DNA from: Armatimonadota bacterium
Lineage (GTDB): Bacteria > Armatimonadota > JADLDR01
Reading direction: 5' to 3'
Length of the DNA stretch: 64,000 nucleotides
NCBI GenBank assembly: GCA_020846535.1
Contig: JADLDR010000041.1
Span: 1-64,000, forward strand
This document shows, piece by piece, positions 53,938 through 61,247 of the stretch. The notes beneath the pieces are model-generated. The model saw only the letters and a list, made by a program, of their open reading frames with translations. It was not told the DNA's origin and made no database searches. Numbering within the stretch: position 1 is the stretch's first letter; every line of letters begins with the position of its first letter. A program made the translations under genes and the position numbers.

Positions 53938-54734
53938 GTGCCTGTTCTTTGCTGGATATGTTTCCCTCCGAGATCGAAAGCAGGCTCCGGGAGGGGAACG
54001 ATATCGCCATCCTACCGATAGGCTCGATAGAGCAGCACGGCCCACACCTCCTGCTGGGCACAGACGGCTTTTTCGCTCAGGCGCTGGCGCTGGAGATCGG
54101 GGCGGCCTCCGGGGGATTCGTCCTGCCGCCCGTCCCCTTCTCCTGGGTCGGATGCACCAACGCTTTTGCCGGAGGCATCGGTGTGCGGGAATCGGTCTTT
54201 ATCGCCTATCTGAAGGCAGCGGTGTCCGGCCTCTGGCAGTCGGGCTTCCGGCGCATCCTGGTGGTGAACGGGCACGGCGGCAACTTCTACGCCCTGCGAG
54301 ACTTCCCCCACGACCTCTACAAAGAGACAGGCATCCCGGTCATGAGCGTCTACGGCTTCACCGGATGCCGGGAAGCGGATGCGCTCATCGAGCGAGCGGG
54401 CGGCGGCGAGGGAACCGGGCTGGCCGGGGCGCTCCTCCTGCTGGGCCGCGAAGACCTGGTGGAAATCCTGCGCCAGAACACGCGCCGGGCCGTGGAGGAA
54501 TTCGGCAACCGGCCCGATGTACGGCTGGAGCCAGAAGCCGCTCGGGAATCGCGCCGCCTGGGAGTGGTGGGCCACGACTATTCCCACGAATGCCTGCACG
54601 TGTCTCCTGACGCCCGCCTCGACCCGGAAGCGGGCGCTGCCGCGATCCGGCTGGCGGCGGCGCATGTGGCAGGCGTGATGGGCGATTTCAAATCTTATGT
54701 GGAAGCGGTTCTCGCGGACAGGAGCAAAGGATGA
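53934..54734 (+). CDS. Creatininase-family amidohydrolase
   Basis: A 266-residue member of the creatinine amidohydrolase family. The ligands are in place: Glu33, His35 and Asp44 in GSIEQHGPHLLLGTD, His114 in VVNGHGGN, and Glu159 in GGGEGTG. Related enzymes open cyclic amides such as creatinine or act in riboflavin, F420 and mycofactocin pathways; none of those pathways is seen here, so the substrate is a small amide of unknown kind. Both ends overlap neighbours by 4 bp (ATGA), giving coupled translation with the pseudoenzyme and the nitrilase-like protein. Confidence 0.85.
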   Translation: MSACSLLDMFPSEIESRLREGNDIAILPIGSIEQHGPHLLLGTDGFFAQALALEIGAASGGFVLPPVPFSWVGCTNAFAGGIGVRESVFIAYLKAAVSGLWQSGFRRILVVNGHGGNFYALRDFPHDLYKETGIPVMSVYGFTGCREADALIERAGGGEGTGLAGALLLLGREDLVEILRQNTRRAVEEFGNRPDVRLEPEAARESRRLGVVGHDYSHECLHVSPDARLDPEAGAAAIRLAAAHVAGVMGDFKSYVEAVLADRSKG

Positions 54735-55714
54735 GAGAAATCCGTGTTGCCAGCATCCAGCCTGTGCGCCAGCCTCATCTCGATCCCTTCGGCGGGGAAC
54801 GGGACAGGGCGATGGGCCGGGCTAAAATCGAGGAAAACCTGGAGATGGCCTGCCGCCTGCTGGATCGGGCCGGGCGGGAGGGGTGCGACATCGCCTGCTA
54901 CCCGGAAGACATCCAGGGTATCGCCCATTACAGCTATTATCAGGACGATCCCGGCCTTTTCGCAGGCTTCGTAGAGGAGATTCCCGGCCTCACTGCCGCC
55001 CTCATCGCCGGAGCCGCCAGGGAACACCGGATGAATATAGTCTTCGGCCTTTTTGAGCGGGAGGGAGAGAGGATATACAATACCGCCGTGCTGATGGGCC
55101 GGGACGGGAGCATCCTCGGAAAATACCGGAAGGTTCACCTGCCCTTTTCGGAGACCTGGGCCGAGACCTCCGGCGATTCTTTCCCGGTCTTTCGAACCGA
55201 TTTCGGCACGGTGGGGATCATGATCTGCTACGATATCAACTTCCCCGAATCGGCCCGATGCCTGGCTTTACACGGCGCGGAGATTCTCTTTCATCCCACC
55301 ATGGGCTACAGCGTGGCCGGGATGTGCGAGGGCAACGGCCTGATGCGCGTCCGGATGCGGGCCATGGACAACCTGGTCCCGGTCGTTGTGGCAACCTGCG
55401 GCCAGGATTCTGTGATCGCCGGCAGCGATGGGAGCGTCCTGGCGATGGCCCGCCCGGAACAGGAAGATATCGTCTATGCCACCATCGACCTGGACGCCGC
55501 GCCGGAGGATCACAGCCAGTGGGAGATCATCACCGGAACGGCGGACATGAAAGCCAGACTCTTCCAGGAGCGAAAGCCCGGAGCCTACGCAGCCATCACA
55601 GACCCCAACCCGCCCCTTCTGGAGCGATACCGGCATCCGGGGAAGCGGCTTCGCTCCTCTCCCGAAGAGATACGCGCCTCCTATGAAGAGATCCGGAAGT
55701 GGTGGTCGCATTGA
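54731..55714 (+). CDS. Carbon-nitrogen hydrolase (nitrilase superfamily)
   Basis: A 327-residue protein with the full Glu-Lys-Cys triad: Glu59 (CYPEDIQG), Lys134 (KYRKVHLP) and Cys166 (IMICYDINFPE). The family hydrolyses amides, nitriles or N-carbamoyl compounds. The start lies in the stop of the creatininase gene, so it may take the product of that enzyme. The C-terminal ~45 residues (YRHPGKRLRSSPEEI) extend beyond the core fold. It is about 20% identical in feel to the second copy at 58888, which has an added N-terminal domain. Confidence 0.85.
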   Translation: MREIRVASIQPVRQPHLDPFGGERDRAMGRAKIEENLEMACRLLDRAGREGCDIACYPEDIQGIAHYSYYQDDPGLFAGFVEEIPGLTAALIAGAAREHRMNIVFGLFEREGERIYNTAVLMGRDGSILGKYRKVHLPFSETWAETSGDSFPVFRTDFGTVGIMICYDINFPESARCLALHGAEILFHPTMGYSVAGMCEGNGLMRVRMRAMDNLVPVVVATCGQDSVIAGSDGSVLAMARPEQEDIVYATIDLDAAPEDHSQWEIITGTADMKARLFQERKPGAYAAITDPNPPLLERYRHPGKRLRSSPEEIRASYEEIRKWWSH

Positions 55715-55722
55715 GGTGTATC

Positions 55723-55838
55723 GATGTCATTGTCATGTCGCTTACGCTCCTCGCAGACTGCATCGATGATAGTTGCTGTCTGTTGACCTTACGCTGGAGA
55801 GGGCCGCCAGGCTGAATCTCCTGGTAAGGACAGACAAG
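55723..55838. repeat. Degenerate palindromic repeat
   Basis: This 116-bp stretch contains GTCGCTTACGCTCCTCGCA, close to an arm of the element at 56738-56845, and a partial inverted repeat TGTCTGTTGACCTTAC with GTAAGGACAGACA. It looks like a worn copy of the same family or a composite. No gene is seen. Confidence 0.4.
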
Positions 55839-55870
55839 TGAGAATTCTACTTATATTCAAGGAGGCTTCC

Positions 55871-56704
55871 ATGAAAATCCTTATACCTCTCTTCCTCATG
55901 GCCCTGGCGCTTCTCTCCGCCACCCATGCCGCGCCGCAATCCTCGGTCATTCACTTCATCGAGCGATTCGATGACGCCGATCTGCTCAAACGGGGGTGGT
56001 ATGACGGCACGAAGTTCGCCATCTCCCGCGAATCTCCCCGCCTAGGTGCGGGCTGCATCGAATACCGGTGGGAGGAGGGAGGGCAGGTTCCGGTGAGTTC
56101 CACTGGCATCCGGCATCTTTTCAAACCGAGCGAGGAAATCTATCTGCGCTTCTATATCCGCCTTTCGGCGAACTGGGGATGGTCAGGGCAGAACTACCAT
56201 CCGCACCTCACCCACTTCATGACCACTGAGAACGAGAAATACCGCGGCCCGGCATCCAGCCACCTCACCCTTTATATCGAGCCGGTCAACGGAAAGTTGA
56301 GGCTGGCCGCCCAGGACATCCAGAATGAAAGCGCCCCGCACGGCCTGACCCAAGGCCCCCTGCGAGGCGGCTACAACGCTCAAATGTACGACAGCCGGGA
56401 GGTACTCTTCAAGGATGACAAGTGGCACTGCGTGGAGGCATATTTCAAACTGAACAGCGTGGACGTCAAAAACGGCTCCTGGAAAGCGGACGGCATCGCC
56501 CGTGGATGGTTCGACGGCAAAAAGGTGATCGACCGCGCCGATATCGTCCTGCGCTCGGTCGATTTCCCGAACATGAAGTTCAACCAGTTCCTGCTGACCC
56601 CCTATTTCGGGGAGGGCCTCCTGCCCCACGCTCAGACCCTCTGGATCGATGAACTGGCGGTCGCGACCAAACGGCTGAAGCCGATTACCTCTTCGAATAA
56701 ATGA
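55871..56704 (+). CDS. Secreted lectin-like (concanavalin-fold) protein
   Basis: A 277-residue protein with a signal peptide (MKILIPLFLMALALLSATHA) and an AAGGAGG site. The mature part reads as one beta-jelly-roll or LamG/concanavalin-like domain: ERFDDADLLKRGWYDGTKF, EIYLRFYIRLSANWGWSG, KWHCVEAYFKLN and QTLWIDELAVATKR. Similar folds are found in polysaccharide lyases and in glycan-binding proteins. No catalytic residues are evident. It probably binds or cleaves an extracellular glycan. It is separated by repeats on both sides, so its link to the neighbouring enzymes is weaker. Confidence 0.55.
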   Translation: MKILIPLFLMALALLSATHAAPQSSVIHFIERFDDADLLKRGWYDGTKFAISRESPRLGAGCIEYRWEEGGQVPVSSTGIRHLFKPSEEIYLRFYIRLSANWGWSGQNYHPHLTHFMTTENEKYRGPASSHLTLYIEPVNGKLRLAAQDIQNESAPHGLTQGPLRGGYNAQMYDSREVLFKDDKWHCVEAYFKLNSVDVKNGSWKADGIARGWFDGKKVIDRADIVLRSVDFPNMKFNQFLLTPYFGEGLLPHAQTLWIDELAVATKRLKPITSSNK

Positions 56705-56737
56705 CCTTTACACGCTTATAGCAGCAATCCCCATCGA

Positions 56738-56845
56738 TGTCATTGCGAGCGAAGCGAATCAATCTCCAGGCTGGTAAAAGCATAAGTCATTCCGGCCTTG
56801 GCGAGCCTGGAGATTGATTCGTCGCTTCGCTCCTCGCAATGACAT
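56738..56845. repeat. Palindromic MITE-like repeat, CAATCTCCAG family
   Basis: The left arm starting TGTCATTGCGAGCGAAGCG and reaching ATCAATCTCCAGGCT pairs with a right arm (56804-56845) that differs mainly by a 3-nt insertion. The ~30-nt centre is unique. Such GTCATTGCGAG-type palindromes are scattered in many environmental bacterial genomes. It ends 23 bp before the next gene's ATG, so it could influence expression. Confidence 0.75.
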
Positions 56846-56868
56846 GGGTATTCTCAAAGGAGGCAACC

Positions 56869-57705
56869 ATGCCCGGAACCATTCTGATCGGTGTGGATGT
56901 GGAAAGCGCCAGCGAGGCCAGCGCGGGATACGCCCGCTACGGGGCCGAAATGCTGGCGCAGGAGGCAACGCCCGCCACCTGGTATGTCACTGGCAGCACC
57001 CTGGAGCGGTATCCCAGCCTCTTTGCCGAACTGGATCGGGCCGGAACAGTCGACATCCAGTCCCATACCTACAGCCATCTCCTGCTCAAAACAGTCTGCA
57101 TCGAAGTGCCGCCGGGCCGCACGGTCCACGGGAAGACCGACTGGTATATCCAGCCGGGCGGCACCAATGAAGAGATCGATACCGACCTGGATCGATGCCA
57201 GAAGCTGTTTGAGGATGTCTTGGGTCGCCGGGCCTTCGGCCTGACCTGCCCCTGGAACTACTATCGCGGCCTGATGGACCGGCTTGATCTGCTGGAGATC
57301 GTTCGCAGCCACGGCTTCCGCTTTCTCCGGGCCTTCGGGCGCAACGAAAAAGACGGCCAGCCGACCCCGCTGGAATGGCAGCCCTTCTTCTACGCCCCGC
57401 AGGGCTTCGGGGATATGCTGGAAATCTTCATCCACGACTACCAGGACGCCTTCTACTTCATCCAGTTCAACGCCCTGACCGACGCCAGGACCTATCCGGA
57501 TCACCTGCGGAAAGTGGCGGACCGGGTGGCCTCCGACAACCTGGTCTGGAGCCTGGCGACCCACGACCACGGCTGCGCCGACCGCGAATCCTTCGAGCAA
57601 AAGCAGTTCTGGCTCCGGGAGCTGATCCGTTACGCCAAATCCCTGGGCATCCGCTTCATGACAGGATCGGAGTATTACCGGGAGAGGATTGAGGACAGCG
57701 GATAG
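56869..57705 (+). CDS. Polysaccharide deacetylase-like protein
   Basis: A 278-residue protein with the layout of the CE4/NodB-homology fold. The first strand ILIGVDVES carries the candidate base, VDIQSHTYSHLL gives the metal-binding His pair, and later strands hold FGLTCPWNYYRG and WSLATHDHGC. No signal peptide is present, so an intracellular sugar or small-molecule deacetylase or lyase is likelier than a cell-wall enzyme. The AAGGAGG site sits just past the palindromic repeat. Substrate unknown. Confidence 0.7.
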   Translation: MPGTILIGVDVESASEASAGYARYGAEMLAQEATPATWYVTGSTLERYPSLFAELDRAGTVDIQSHTYSHLLLKTVCIEVPPGRTVHGKTDWYIQPGGTNEEIDTDLDRCQKLFEDVLGRRAFGLTCPWNYYRGLMDRLDLLEIVRSHGFRFLRAFGRNEKDGQPTPLEWQPFFYAPQGFGDMLEIFIHDYQDAFYFIQFNALTDARTYPDHLRKVADRVASDNLVWSLATHDHGCADRESFEQKQFWLRELIRYAKSLGIRFMTGSEYYRERIEDSG

Positions 57706-57787
57706 CGCCGCGAGTGAAGAAGGATATTCCCGCCCCCTGGCGCAATCATTGATTGACACTTATTGCGACACAAAGCAGGAGGAGATG

Positions 57788-58534
57788 ATGTCCCTTTCCC
57801 CACTCGAAATCGAGCGATACCGTGAAGAAGGCTACCTCATGTTTCCCGCCCTCATCCGCGGCAAAAAGCTGGCCCGCTATAAGGGCATTTTCGACGAGCT
57901 GGTGGAGCGCAGCCGTTCCATGCAAACCTCAGAGGGCGGCTACTCCCTGGCCCCCGATGAGAACGGCAAACCCGTTCCGGGACGGCTTCACAAGATTCAG
58001 GGGGTCTGCGTGGTCGATGAGCGCGTCCTGGACCTGGCCCGTGAGGAGGCCATCCTGGACCGGGCGGCCTCTCTGATCGGCCCGGACCTGGATGTCTTCG
58101 GCACCAAGTTCTTTCCGATGCTGGTCCGGGGAGCCACCTCTACCGGCTGGCATCAGGACAATCACTACTTCGGCACCAACTCCGACCGGGTGCTGAGCTG
58201 CGCCATCTATCTGGAGGAGACCGACCGGGAGAACGGCTGCCTGCAAGTGGTTCCCGGCAGCCACCGGACAGGCGATCTGGCGGAACACACCTTCGGGTCG
58301 GGGGTCATGGCCCACGGCGAGTGGGTGGATGTGGACGAGAGCCGGGCGGTGGATATCATCTGCCCGGGCGGAACGGTGGTCTTCTTCTCCGCCAACCTCC
58401 TCCACGGCGCACTCCCGAACACAAGCGACCGCACCGGCTACCGCACCGCCTGGCACTACATCCCCGGCGACCTGAACCTGGCGATGTTCCCGCGCGGCGG
58501 CTACCGCGACCGGCATATCGTGAGAGGGAAATAA
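57788..58534 (+). CDS. PhyH-like Fe(II)/2-oxoglutarate oxygenase
   Basis: A 248-residue PhyH protein and the most canonical of the three in the window. Motifs: GWHQDNHYFG (HxD), ENGCLQVVPGSHRTGD, FFSANLLHGALPNTS (distal His) and RTGYRTAWHYIP (Arg for 2-oxoglutarate). The start at 57788 follows AGGAGG by 5 nt; the ATG at 57785 is too close to it. It lies 82 bp after the deacetylase-like gene, and the small membrane-protein gene follows after 21 bp. Confidence 0.85.
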   Translation: MSLSPLEIERYREEGYLMFPALIRGKKLARYKGIFDELVERSRSMQTSEGGYSLAPDENGKPVPGRLHKIQGVCVVDERVLDLAREEAILDRAASLIGPDLDVFGTKFFPMLVRGATSTGWHQDNHYFGTNSDRVLSCAIYLEETDRENGCLQVVPGSHRTGDLAEHTFGSGVMAHGEWVDVDESRAVDIICPGGTVVFFSANLLHGALPNTSDRTGYRTAWHYIPGDLNLAMFPRGGYRDRHIVRGK

Positions 58535-58555
58535 GAGGCGTTTCCCAAGCCTGCC

Positions 58556-58876
58556 ATGAACCTGTTTCATTTTATCGCACTGGCCTCAGCCAGCGTCCTG
58601 CTGTCCTACATCACGATCCGGCTGGGCGGCAGAACCGCATTGAGCGAGTACCCATGGCTTGCGCTTGCCTGGGTGCTGCTGGTTTTTACGATTGGCCGTG
58701 TGGCGGATCGTGAAGGACTGTCCCCTCGCCCCGAACAGGAATTGGACAGAGACAGGCGGATTCATTCTGCCTGGGGCTGGACGGTCGGCCTGCTCATTCT
58801 CATCGGATTGGTATGGCTGATTTTCATCTCACCCTATGCTGCCCTCCTGCGCCAGTTACTCGGTTATGAACCCTGA
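58556..58876 (+). CDS. Small membrane protein, unknown
   Basis: A 106-residue protein with three predicted membrane helices (residues ~4-22, ~33-50, ~74-95) and a charged central loop (REGLSPRPEQELDRDRR). No recognised family. The ribosome site is weak, so translation may depend on the gene before it. Its place inside an enzyme operon suggests a transport or membrane-tethering role, but nothing in the sequence says which. Confidence 0.5.
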   Translation: MNLFHFIALASASVLLSYITIRLGGRTALSEYPWLALAWVLLVFTIGRVADREGLSPRPEQELDRDRRIHSAWGWTVGLLILIGLVWLIFISPYAALLRQLLGYEP

Positions 58877-58887
58877 AGGAGCCTGCG

Positions 58888-60180
58888 ATGTCCTTAACAA
58901 ACCTCATCCCTAACGGCGATTTCACCCAAGGAGCGGGCGGCCCCCTGCCTGCGGGCTGGGAGCCGGTCTGCCCGAACCCGGCCCTCGCCCCTCGCTTCAG
59001 ACGGGAGGCGGAAGACGGCCCGCCCTGCCTGACGGCCTCCGGCAGCGGGCGGGAGGAATGCTTCGGCTATATGCGCTGCCCTGTCCGTCTGGAAGGCGGG
59101 AAAACCTACCGGATGCAGGTCGTCCTCCGCTATCGGGGGATGGATGACCTGAACCGCCATCTGGTTCACGGCATCTTTTCCCCGCATTTCAACAACGGCG
59201 TCTTCTCCTACCGCAAAGAGGGTGACCGGGTGATCGGGGAAGGCACATTCCCCGGCCCGCAGGAGGGCGAGGGCGGCGAAATCCGGCTCTACTTCCGTTT
59301 CAGCCCCCGGGGAAAGGTCTATTGGGAGTCGGTCTTTTTAGAGGAATGCGCCCCCATCCCGCCGCGCCCGGCCAGAATCGCCTGCGCCTGGGGAACAGGT
59401 GATCTGGATTTCTGGAGCCGCTGGCTCGACAGGGCGGGCGAAAAGAAAGCCGATATCGCCCTCCTGCCCGAAATGCTGAACGGCAAAGGCGCTCAGGACG
59501 CTGAACCCCTGGACGGCCCGACCGGGGAGATGATGGCCTGCAAGGCCCGGCAGTGGGGCATGTACGTCAGCGGAACCTTCGACGAAAGGCGCGGGGATAT
59601 GGTCTTCAATACCGCGCCCCTTTTCGACCGGAAGGGCGACCTGGCGGGCGCTTACAGCAAGAACCAACTGTTCGACCCGGAAGAGGACGACGGCGCGACC
59701 CCGGGCGTCGGCTATCCCGTCTTTCATACCGATTTCGGCAGGGTCGGCATCATCATCTGCTACGATAGCTGGTTTCCCGAACCGACCCGACTGCTGGCCT
59801 ACAAGGGGGCCGAACTAGTACTCTTCCCGAACGCCGGCTATTTCACCGGCCTCATGCCCGCCCGCTGCGCCGACAACGGGGTCTGGATGGCGGTCAGCAG
59901 CCTGTCCGGGCCTGCCGGGGTCTGGGATTCCGGCGGGACCTGCGCGGGCGAGATGCACCCGGACCCCACGCGCCACGTCGCCTCCTCCATTCTGAACTTC
60001 GAGAAGGATGAGGCCATAAGGATGATCCTTGCCTCCGTCGATCTCAGCATCCGCTACAGCCCCCACTGGTGGGGCGGCCCCATGCGCTCCGCCCCGGGAG
60101 GCCGCAGGCTCCGCCAGACCTTGATTCATCCCATAGAGGAAGAAATCGCCCGAGAATCCCGCCGGTGGTGGGAAGAATAA
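58888..60180 (+). CDS. Carbon-nitrogen hydrolase with N-terminal lectin-like domain
   Basis: A 430-residue two-domain protein. Residues 1-155 form a beta-sandwich like a carbohydrate-binding module (NLIPNGDFTQGAGGPLPAGW, LEGGKTYRMQVVLRYRG, LYFRFSPRGKVYWESVFLEE). Residues ~162-430 are a nitrilase-fold hydrolase with Glu195 (LLPEMLNG), Lys258 (YSKNQLF) and Cys291 (IIICYDSWFPEP). Nitrilases seldom carry such a domain at the N-terminus. There is no signal peptide despite the binding-module look. AAGGAG lies 6 nt before the ATG. The next URO-D gene starts 14 bp later. Confidence 0.8.
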   Translation: MSLTNLIPNGDFTQGAGGPLPAGWEPVCPNPALAPRFRREAEDGPPCLTASGSGREECFGYMRCPVRLEGGKTYRMQVVLRYRGMDDLNRHLVHGIFSPHFNNGVFSYRKEGDRVIGEGTFPGPQEGEGGEIRLYFRFSPRGKVYWESVFLEECAPIPPRPARIACAWGTGDLDFWSRWLDRAGEKKADIALLPEMLNGKGAQDAEPLDGPTGEMMACKARQWGMYVSGTFDERRGDMVFNTAPLFDRKGDLAGAYSKNQLFDPEEDDGATPGVGYPVFHTDFGRVGIIICYDSWFPEPTRLLAYKGAELVLFPNAGYFTGLMPARCADNGVWMAVSSLSGPAGVWDSGGTCAGEMHPDPTRHVASSILNFEKDEAIRMILASVDLSIRYSPHWWGGPMRSAPGGRRLRQTLIHPIEEEIARESRRWWEE

Positions 60181-60194
60181 GGACAAGGAGACTC

Positions 60195-61241
60195 ATGCCA
60201 CAAACATCCCGCGAGATTATGACACGATGCCTGAAGTTCGAGCATCCCGAACGGATGCCCCGAGACCTCTGGGCGCTGCCCTGGGCCGATTGGACTTTCC
60301 CTGAGACGATGGCGAGACTTCGAGGCCGCTTCCCTTCCGATATCGGCGGCCCGGCCTATGTCTATCAGCCTTCGCCCCGCGTGCAGGGCGACCCTTACCG
60401 GATCGGAACCTATGTGGACGAGTGGGGCGCGATCTTCACCAACATCCAGGCCGGGATGATCGGGGAGGTCCGGACGCCCGCGCTGGCCGATATCAAGGAC
60501 TGGCGGCAGATCACGCCCCCTTACGAAATCCTCCCCGAAGACCCCTTGAAAGCCCGCGATGCCGTCAACCGGAGCTGCGCCGCCTCGGAGAAGTTCATCC
60601 TGGCGGGCTGCCCCCGCCCCTGGGAGCGATACCAGTTCCTGCGCGGCAGTGAGAACGCCATGCTCGATATCATGGAGCCAGAATGCGGAGCGGAGGGCTT
60701 CCTCCAGGCCATCCACAACTTCTACCTGACCGAAATGGAGTTCTGGGTGACCACCGATGTGGACGCCATCGCCTTCATGGACGACTGGGGAGCGCAGAAC
60801 CAACTTCTCATTCCGCCGCGCATCTGGCGGGAGCTTTTCAAGCCTTTATACAAAGACTACTGCGACCTGGCCCACTCCAACGGAAAATTCATCTTCATGC
60901 ACTCCGACGGGCATATCTCGGAGATATACGAGGACCTGGTCGAGATCGGGGTGGATGCCATCAACTCGCAATTGTTCTGCATGGACATGGCCGACCTCTC
61001 TCACCGCTTCAAAGGGAAGATCGCCTTCTGGGGCGAGATCGACCGCCAGCATGTGATCCCCTCTCCCGACCCGCAGATGGGGCGCAACGCCGTCCGCGAG
61101 GTGGCCCGCCACTTCTACGATCCCGCCGGGGGCGTGATCGCCCAGTTCGAGTTCAGCGCAGGCGGCAACCCCGACACCGTCCTGGCGATTTTCGAGGAAT
61201 GGGAAGCCGTGCAGGCCGAAGCGGGCAGGCAGACGGGATAG
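60195..61241 (+). CDS. URO-D superfamily protein, non-zinc type
   Basis: A 348-residue barrel with the superfamily layout (REIMTRCLKFEHPERMPRDLW; IAFMDDWGAQNQLLIPP; FIFMHSDGHISEIYEDLVEIG; FWGEIDRQHVIP). The HxC zinc motif of the first copy is replaced by HSDGH and no partnering Cys is seen, so this copy is not a zinc-thiol methyltransferase of the MtaA type. Related uncharacterised proteins sit beside PhyH and sugar genes in environmental bacteria. An AAGGAG site precedes the ATG at 60195. Confidence 0.8.
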   Translation: MPQTSREIMTRCLKFEHPERMPRDLWALPWADWTFPETMARLRGRFPSDIGGPAYVYQPSPRVQGDPYRIGTYVDEWGAIFTNIQAGMIGEVRTPALADIKDWRQITPPYEILPEDPLKARDAVNRSCAASEKFILAGCPRPWERYQFLRGSENAMLDIMEPECGAEGFLQAIHNFYLTEMEFWVTTDVDAIAFMDDWGAQNQLLIPPRIWRELFKPLYKDYCDLAHSNGKFIFMHSDGHISEIYEDLVEIGVDAINSQLFCMDMADLSHRFKGKIAFWGEIDRQHVIPSPDPQMGRNAVREVARHFYDPAGGVIAQFEFSAGGNPDTVLAIFEEWEAVQAEAGRQTG

Positions 61242-61247
61242 CCAGCT

